A stretch of DNA of 64,000 bases from Uloborus plumipes (lineage: Eukaryota > Arthropoda > Arachnida > Araneae > Uloboridae): positions 1 to 64,000 of the forward strand of contig JAXGGA010003000.1 in the NCBI GenBank assembly GCA_038373865.1, given 5' to 3'. The position numbers and the translations under genes are program-made. The notes beneath the pieces were generated by a model. The model was not told the origin of the DNA and did no database searches. It saw only the letters and a program-made list of their open reading frames with translations. This document shows, in pieces, positions 58,275 to 64,000 of this stretch. Numbering within the stretch: position 1 is the first letter of the stretch; each line of letters opens with the position of its first letter.

Positions 58275-58671
58275 CAGGGGCGGACACAAGGGAGAGGCGA
58301 TGGGGCGATCGCACCTCCCTTGAGGCCCAGCCATCAGTAAATGTTAACATTGAAGTTCAAAAAACTTAATTTTAGACGAGTTTCAATGATGTTGAAGGAA
58401 GGAAAGGGCTCTACCACGCAAATGTTCCGAAATTGAAGTCCAAAACCTATGAGATCAATATTTGCCATCCAAAAAAGACAGTAAAAAGTTCGGGCCCTGC
58501 TCCACATCAGCGGAAAACGTGACCAAAATCGAAAATCCGGGTATGTTCCACAGAAACACCATTTAATCCATTTTACGTCTCTGTGCTTTACGCTCACGTT
58601 TTTTGATGATGTGGAGCCCTAAGTAATAAAATCAACTGCCCTCCTTTGAAAAAATTCTGGATCCGCCCTTG
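58275..58671. mobile_element. hAT-like element with CAGGGGCGGA ends
   Basis: The ends CAGGGGCGGACACAAGG and CTGGATCCGCCCTTG are inverted. Flanks ATACTAAT and ATGTTAAT agree at 6 of 8. 397 bp, no transposase. Confidence 0.65.
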
Positions 58672-59555
58672 ATGTTAATTTCAAAATGTATCAAAAGTAT
58701 AACAAATGCAAGTTTTAAATTGAAAACTTCGAAAAGTTATCACCCATAACCCATCACCCCTTTTTTGTGTGGAATGACTCACGAGTGCTAAGCGCGGCTT
58801 TCAAAGACGGACAGTATCTCCCACGGCATATTTTCATTTCTGTCAAATAATATCGGTTAATTCAGTGTTTCAGTTATGCAATTACTCATAAAAAATTTCC
58901 AAACATCACAACCATTTTCTTTCCTTGAAGAAAAATATCAAGCACACGAACGCGCAACATGAAACAATAAAAAAAAAAAAAAACCGCTACAGCTTTCAAG
59001 TTATTCAAATAAATCTTGTTTATTACACACAGAAAATATCCCATTCAGCCATCCATCAACCAAAAAGCGAAGATCAAAAAAATATATTTATACGAAGGTG
59101 CTCTTAAGACCAAGGCGGCCATTTTCCCTTTAATTAATAAAGGAGCACCAGATAATTGAAAGGAGCTTGTTCGACAACGAACATCGCCCAGAATATTCTC
59201 GAGAACGCGACGGGTGGGCAGGAGACACACAATAGCCACGGAATATTTCATAGTGTGTTTGTTTAGGAGGGAAAAAGATTAGACTGTCGTGTGTTGAAAT
59301 TTTTCGTTGTTAATAGGAGAAACTAATTTTCCTAATCAGAACGCTTCAATAACAATGGAACTTGAAAATATTGGGAAATATCAAGTGCTGATGTTCGAAG
59401 AATGTAAGATGATGATTTATTAACGACGAAAAATTGTTTTGTATTTGCCTGTCGTTGAATTTGGCAGCGATTTAATTAATTTTAAAGCGAGTTTAATTTG
59501 CAACTACTAGTAATATTAGATAAATGAAAAATGATCAAATAAGCTTTGTGCTGAA
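58672..59555. other. Single-copy DNA, nothing recognised
   Basis: 59,105-59,270 is GC-richer and includes CAAGGCGGCCATTTTCCC (YY1-like on the reverse strand); no gene is seen. Confidence 0.35.
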
Positions 59556-60049
59556 CTATATTTGAAGTTAAAAATCAACGTAAATAAAGCACAAATAAGG
59601 TAGAAAGTACAGCAAATAGCTATTTCAAGGCTACAATGGAGCCCCTTCATCAGTGCAAGAAGCTCAGCAAACAACATGAAAGCTGTAAGAGAACTGAGCG
59701 CGAAGCACGTGTGCCCCGGTATTGAATCCGCGTGACATCTTGAATCCGCGTTTTTTTCCCCTACTTTCCTTTGCTGTCTCCCCCCCCCCTTTTCTTCGCT
59801 CTCCTGCTGTTTCGCTGATCGCTGATTGGTCGGTGTTTTCCCGCTTTTGTCGTGAGTTCAAGCGCACTCGCCCATTTGTTATAAATACCGGGGCACACGT
59901 GCTTCGCGCTCAGTTCTCTTACAGCTTTCATGTTGTTTGCTGAGCTTCTTGCACTGATGAAGGCTCCATTGTAGCCTTGAAATAGCTATTTGCTGTACTT
60001 TCTACCTTATTTGTGCTTTATTTACGTTGATTTTTAACTTCAAATATAG
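59556..60049. mobile_element. Inverted 168-bp repeats, possibly Penelope-like terminal repeats
   Basis: Arms 59556-59723 and 59882-60049 are near-perfect inverted copies around a 158-bp GC-richer centre. Each arm contains CTGATGA, a short stem, and GAAA (right arm 59954-59982), the core arrangement of a hammerhead ribozyme. Penelope-like elements are known to carry such ribozymes in terminal repeats. No RT or GIY-YIG domain is present, so the class is inferred only from this. Confidence 0.5.
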
Positions 60050-60252
60050 TAATATTAGAATCTAATTTTTTGTAAATTTATAATTTTATTATATATTAAA
60101 GCATGTTTTACCCATATCACAGAAAATTCAATTCGAATATCATGGAAGTAGGTTGTAACCTGACTAGCAGGCCCTGATAATCGAACAAGTGGCGTGGCCC
60201 TAATTTTTAGGAAGATCTACAAAACCGATAGTAATTGGTTAAGCTTCAAAAG

Positions 60253-61199
60253 CAGTGGCGGCTCGTGACTCAAATTTGGGGGTGCTGCAATTTTTTTTAA
60301 TGTAACAAAAATGTATGCGCATGTCAATACGTTAAAAAAATGTTTTTAACGCACCAATATTGAAATAATAATCATTGAACATAATAATTTATATTTACTC
60401 AATTCAAACAAATGAGAAAAGAATAAACATTTTAAAATTATTTAAAAACAAAGCACATTTTCCTGTGTTTTTTTTTTTTTTTTTACAAATTCTTTTTTAA
60501 CTTTTTCATTAACGTTTTTGATATTATTGATCAAACTTGTTTCGAGTGAATGTCTTGGTTAAATTTTCTGTGGTACGAGAACTTTCTACTCGTCGAAGCG
60601 TGAGCAATGTTAAAATCCGAAACAGGGCGACTTTTTTTTTAATAGCATTTTTTTCGGACAAAGATAACAGTGAAAAAGAAACACCCGGCAAATACTCAAC
60701 ACTCATCGTTTCATACACTACTAAAGTTGAAAAATATTTAGTTTGAAGCAGCAAATAATAAAGCAGCGAAAAGGAAATATTCAGTATGCGAGTAGTCGGT
60801 TACAAAAACATCTCAGGGAGCTGCACCGGTTGCAGCCCACGCCGCGGTTGAAAAGTCCTACCCCCGATTGACCACACGTCACGCTGAGCATGCGTAGAAA
60901 GCTTTTCAGCGAGCTCAAAGGAGCTACTCGCTGTGCAGCGCCTTACGGAAAGTATGAGAATTTTTTTCCGCACTTTAGTTGAGGCCGTAAGATGACTTCA
61001 CTGGTAATTTAATGTCGTGCGCTTGGGTGTGTAACGAAATCCCCTTCGATGACCAACTGTGGATTTTGTATGATTTATATTCACTCAGGATCAGAATGAA
61101 ATAAAAATGTGAATGGAATAATAACTTAAAAGCATATTTTTTTGGAAAACCTACTGGGGGTGCTGCAGCGCCGCAGCGCCTATGGACGAGCCGCCACTG
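60253..61199. mobile_element. hAT-type element, perfect 8-bp target duplication
   Basis: The ends CAGTGGCGGCTCGTG and CGAGCCGCCACTG are perfect inverted repeats, each followed by a GGGGGTGCTGCA block. TTCAAAAG flanks both sides exactly (60245-60252 and 61200-61207). The 947-bp interior has only 69-76-codon ORFs without motifs, so it is non-autonomous. The intact duplication suggests a fairly recent insertion. Confidence 0.9.
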
Positions 61200-61514
61200 T
61201 TCAAAAGCCTAAAATCCACAAATCTATACTTAAGTTCAGGCTCGAAGTGAATGTACTAATTTTATCAACAAAATAAACTTTATAACTACTAAAGCCCACA
61301 TTATATAAGCAATGAAATCATCATAATAAACATGCAAATAAACAACAAAAATTCCAAAAATATGCAATACTTTTTTTATTCACTCAAAAGTCTTAAAACC
61401 TGGGGGGGTGGGGGGAGATTAGCCTTTCTATTATTGGATCTGTTTATATTTCTGACGAAAAGTTTTAATTTTTGGCTATAATGTACAAAAAATAGTACTG
61501 TCGGCCATGCTTAA
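61200..61514. other. AT-rich DNA with a family P end
   Basis: ACTGTCGGCCATGCTTAA at 61497-61514 matches the outer end of family P and stops exactly where the next element starts. Confidence 0.45.
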
Positions 61515-62150
61515 TAGGGTGGGGCGAAAAATAAAAAGATTTTCAGATCAACTTCTAATAGTTGCCAAAAGTTGTCTTTGGTGATAGTTAGCTTTTGTGC
61601 AAAATTTGAGAAAAATCAGTTAATATCTTCAGGGGGCGCTGCGATCGCAAAGTTTTATCATAGCTTTTATCGGGATTTTATGGTTAAAATATGAAAAACA
61701 ATGCCGTTAGCTAATCTCATTGCATTTTTTTTACTCATAAGATATATTCATGCATTCAAAACACATGAAATAACTCACAAAAAAATATTTTATATGATAT
61801 ATTTATATTTCAAACATTTAAAAAGAAACAAAAATGTGAAAAAAAGTGATTTTTTTTAAATATAAATATACCATATAAAATAATGTTTGAGTCATTTCAT
61901 ATGCTTTTAATGCATGAAAACATCTTTTGAGTAAAAAAAACGCAAAAAGACCTGCTAAAGGCATTCTTTTTTATATTTTAACCATAAAATCCATAACAAA
62001 GCTATGGTAAAACTTTGCGATGGCAGCGCCCCCTGAAGATATTAACTGATTTTTCTCAAATTTTGCACAAAAGCTAACTATTACCAAAGACAGCTTTCGG
62101 CAACTATTAGAAGTTGATCTGAAAAACTTTTTATTTTTCGCCCCACCCTA
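61515..62150. mobile_element. 636-bp palindromic MITE with TAGGGTGGGGCGAAAA ends
   Basis: The left arm runs TAGGGTGGGGCGAAAAAT ... GAGAAAAATCAGTTAATATC ... GGCGCTGC, and the right arm is its reverse complement ending CGCCCCACCCTA. Pairing extends almost to the centre near 61830. The terminal TA may be the target duplication. Confidence 0.88.
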
Positions 62151-63373
62151 ATATGCATAAGTAGTATACGCAAAAAAATCAAGACTGGGGAGAAAACACC
62201 ACCGGTTTCCCAATTTTTTATTCTTAATGAACAACTTAGATTTTTGTAATCTTTCTAAAAAAAATCAAATACTTAGTAAAAAATCACAGTAGTATGCAGT
62301 CATTTTGAAAAAGAAAATGTGATGATTCACTGGTTACACGAATTCTCTGTCTGACATCTTGAACCACTTTTTATGTACAGCAACCAAACGCCAGAAGAAA
62401 AATTCTTGCTTTTTTTGCGGGGGGGGGGGGGTACTAGTTACACATATTAATGACAATGTTTTATACTATCATGTACTAAATGTGAGTTCATCATGAATTT
62501 GCCGAAAATTAGCTTGTGCTCAATACCTCTTAGTAGTCCTACTCCCATTACTATTTTTTTTTTTCATTCATTATTTCGTTCCTGACGAAAATTAATTCGA
62601 AATATGACTGAGCACCATTTCTTTTTACTGATATCACTGCACTCATTTATAAAAATAGCGATCGTTAAATAATCAACTTGTCAACCTACGGAAAAACATT
62701 TGTTAGCCATATGGCACATCTAATGAAACATATTAGTACTATGTTATATAAATATATAACCACTAAAACTTAGTTTTAATCTCGATTCTCAACATGTCTG
62801 ACGATGTTTTTGAAAAGTTACCTAAAAGGCCTTTATTTAAAAAAATTTCCAGCTATTTTATTAAATTGACAAAAAAGTTTTCTAACTATTACCTCAACGC
62901 GAAACGTACAGCTTTATAGCAGTTGACATTGATTTTTTCCCCCAAGTACATTAATTACCTCAAAATGATGTCATACAGGATTAGTACTCGACGCTGTAAA
63001 TTACCACTGCCAATGAAATTTTATTTTCGCACAGGCGAACATGACTATTAAGAAGACTCGCGTCAATGTGACAATCGTAATTCCAAGTCAAATTTATGAA
63101 AACGTTAACTGAAATTATGAGATCAATTTAAGGCTAGCAGTATTTGCAAATTTATGCTCCAAGTTGCACAATATATTATTTCCTTTTTAAATATGTTTTC
63201 TCCCTTTATTAGTTTTATGGCATAACAACTGCTTAATGTTGTCATACATCTGAGTAAGAGAAAATGCCATCCGTTTTATGTATGTTCTTTTGACTGATCC
63301 ATTTTTCTACTTTTTTAATATTTTAATAGTTAAGTTTCGAAAACCAGCGATTAATTTCGGCTTTCATTTCTAC
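62151..63373. other. AT-rich DNA, nothing recognised
   Basis: A poly-G run of 12 lies near 62420. No shared repeat or gene is seen. Confidence 0.4.
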
Positions 63374-63948
63374 CAAGAAGTTCTGTCAAGAACTAAACGA
63401 GCCTACCTTCCCGTACATCGACATCGGTATTCTCGCATCTGTCTCTTGATTATCTGAGACTGAAATTATGTCAACATACCTTTTTAGCACTTAGAGCTGA
63501 TTTCAAAAAGCAAAATATACCACTCTCATCAGATGAAATAGACACGTAAAATGTAATTAACGAATAAATAAAGTTTTGTCGCACCTTTTAAAGAGTAACT
63601 GTTACAGTTCCTCCGTAGAAAAAATTCTCCATCGTTTTCAAAAAAAAATAATAATAATAATAATAATAAAATAAATAAATAAATAAAAGTACAAAGAGCA
63701 TCAAAACACATTTTATCCAAGAAAAAAAAAATCGTCAGTTAATAAAATGTCTCGAATTTCACTTTTAATCCGTTGCCAGTTGTTAAATATAAATAAAGAA
63801 TAAAATGTTCTCGTGAATGAAAAATTTTTGTTACAAAAAAAAAATCGTCTGCCAAAGAAAAAAATAATAATAATAATAAATTAAATAAAACAAATGAATA
63901 AATAAACAAAAAATCGTCTGCTCAGTCAATCATTTTTTTTTTTTCTGA
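63374..63948 (-). repeat. Dispersed repeat, arm 2 of an inverted pair
   Basis: It is the reverse complement of 25548-26122 with scattered changes, including CAAGAAGTTCTGTCAAGAAC, GGTGCGACAAAACTTTATT (reversed) and the GCAGACGATTTTTT-type end. Confidence 0.8.
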
Positions 63949-64000
63949 GCCTGCATTTCCGACATGTTTGCGGAGTCTGAGTCGGAATCACAGTCCTCAC

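Noticed and set aside
25548..63948. Intact giant Maverick/Polinton transposon
   Set aside because: The 37 kb between the inverted repeats holds no polymerase B, integrase, ATPase or capsid-like frame, only unrelated small elements.

Overview
This window reads as repeat-rich, AT-rich nuclear DNA from an animal, most likely an arthropod and plausibly a chelicerate such as a spider. Support comes from a Tc1 transposase relic of a type I know from spider genomes, a jockey-type gag relic, a CR1/L2-like reverse-transcriptase tail, many small TA-, TTAA- and 8-bp-flanked DNA transposons, and unusually frequent poly-C/poly-G tracts. The taxon is an inference. No intact host gene was recognised: every ORF of useful length is either a transposon relic or has no recognisable protein signature. 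The real content is the architecture of the mobile elements.

Layout. 1-11,690: a nested stack. A TA-flanked element (called X here) starts near 640. It is interrupted by a second TA-flanked element (Z, 809-2009, with a reverse-strand LINE tail inside) and by a Tc1 element (2215-11641). The Tc1 is itself split by a roughly 8-kb insertion (Y, 2591-10585). Y holds a small hAT element, a pogo-like fragment, a jockey gag relic, a strong 40-bp-arm hairpin and a foldback MITE. A second X copy at 52127-53064 lacks both insertions and serves as an in-window empty-site control.

11,690-25,000: a 1.5-kb foldback transposon (12524-14047), a MITE at 14686, a tRNA-like SINE head followed by CRE and YY1-like motifs (16.57-16.77 kb), four copies or fragments of a pogo-like MITE across the window, a 1.7-kb element with a GACA tail, and two inverted copies of a TTAA-flanked piggyBac-type MITE. 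25,000-32,500: minisatellites, one arm of a 570-bp inverted dispersed repeat whose partner lies at 63.4-63.9 kb, tandem duplications, and an element bounded by CGCCAAG motifs that carries a 119-bp tandem duplication and a good splice donor.

32,500-47,500: hAT-type elements with 8-bp target-site duplications (32522, 37014, 46298), paired pogo-like MITEs (34632, 36785) and the AGGCAGGAATTC MITE family. 47,531-51,213: a 3.7-kb element with 1.18-kb terminal inverted repeats and a second palindrome inside. 51,700-64,000: further MITEs, X copy 2 nested in another TIR element, a 168-bp-arm inverted repeat with a hammerhead-like core, a hAT element with a perfect 8-bp target duplication, and a 636-bp palindromic element. 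Stretches between these hold no feature I can name; several are GC-richer islands that could be regulatory, but that cannot be judged from one sequence.
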